A program made the translations under genes and the position numbers. 6,529 bases of DNA from an uncultured Rhodospirillales bacterium. Lineage in GTDB: Bacteria; Pseudomonadota; Alphaproteobacteria; Acetobacterales; Acetobacteraceae. Positions 6,459 through 6,529 of the stretch are shown here, piece after piece; position 1 is the stretch's first letter; every line of letters begins with the position of its first letter. The notes beneath the pieces are model-generated. The model saw nothing but the letters and a program-made list of their open reading frames with translations, ran no database searches and was not told the DNA's origin. Location of the stretch: assembly GCA_903928045.1 (NCBI GenBank), contig CAIYPH010000829.1, forward strand, positions 1-6,529, read 5' to 3'.

Positions 6459-6529
6459 ATGGACAAAGTGGCGTTTGGGCGGTGGCTTGCCGGGATTGGA
6501 GAGCTCGATGGCGCCCAGCGTATGCGCGC
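6459..6529 (+). CDS. 5' end of a probable IS1595-family transposase, partial
   Basis: An ATG at 6459 opens a frame to the window end (23 full codons). The residues FGRWLAGIGELDGAQR match the style I know from the N-terminus of IS1595-family transposases (a WL..I..L...QR helix ahead of a zinc ribbon and DDE domain). An AGGGGAA stretch at 6442-6448 could serve as ribosome-binding site, about 10 nt upstream. The diagnostic CPHC/CxxC zinc ribbon and catalytic residues would lie outside the window, so the assignment rests on a short stretch. If correct, the left end of an insertion sequence should lie between about 6383 and 6458; I could not identify its terminal repeat. Confidence 0.45.
   Translation, partial: MDKVAFGRWLAGIGELDGAQRMR

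Noticed and set aside
1..6529. CRISPR array, tRNA/rRNA gene, toxin-antitoxin or phage-defence system
   Set aside because: No regularly spaced direct repeats, no cloverleaf or rRNA-like stretch, and no small overlapping gene pair were seen. The window is explained by efflux genes, one unknown exported protein and gene-end repeats.

Overview
The window looks like a chromosomal segment of an alphaproteobacterium, most likely Acetobacteraceae/Rhodospirillales. This rests on very GC-rich coding sequence with long antisense shadow frames, and on AT-rich gene-end hairpins followed by an AAAAAACTT tract, a repeat style I associate with Acidiphilium/Roseomonas-type genomes. The family assignment is inference; no rRNA or other phylogenetic marker is present.

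Layout, left to right. (1) Positions 1-174 hold a perfect 32-bp palindrome and then the 3' end of an unidentified plus-strand reading frame stopping at 174. (2) Positions 175-337 are a convergent intergenic region containing two hairpin/A-tract elements facing each other. (3) Positions 338-4643, minus strand, form a two-gene efflux operon: a periplasmic adaptor (membrane fusion protein) with a signal peptide, followed 4 nt after its stop by a full-length HAE-1-type RND inner-membrane pump. No outer-membrane channel gene and no regulator lie inside the window. (4) Positions 4644-4829 are a 186-bp divergent promoter region with several short dyads. (5) Positions 4830-6296, plus strand, encode a 488-aa exported protein of unknown function, with weak DUF2125/DUF945-like features at its C-terminus. 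(6) Positions 6297-6458 carry a third copy of the hairpin/A-tract element and a second stem-loop. (7) From 6459 a new plus-strand frame starts and runs off the window; its first 23 residues resemble the N-terminus of IS1595-family transposases.

How the parts work together: the adaptor and pump should assemble with a TolC-like channel encoded elsewhere into a tripartite, proton-driven drug/solvent exporter. The divergent exported protein shares the promoter region and may be co-regulated, but a functional link is not shown. The most notable non-coding signal is the family of three gene-end hairpins. Each is oriented with the gene it follows, and the stems differ by compensatory base changes, which argues for selected RNA (or DNA) structure. 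I found no convincing novel defence, CRISPR or phage system in this window.
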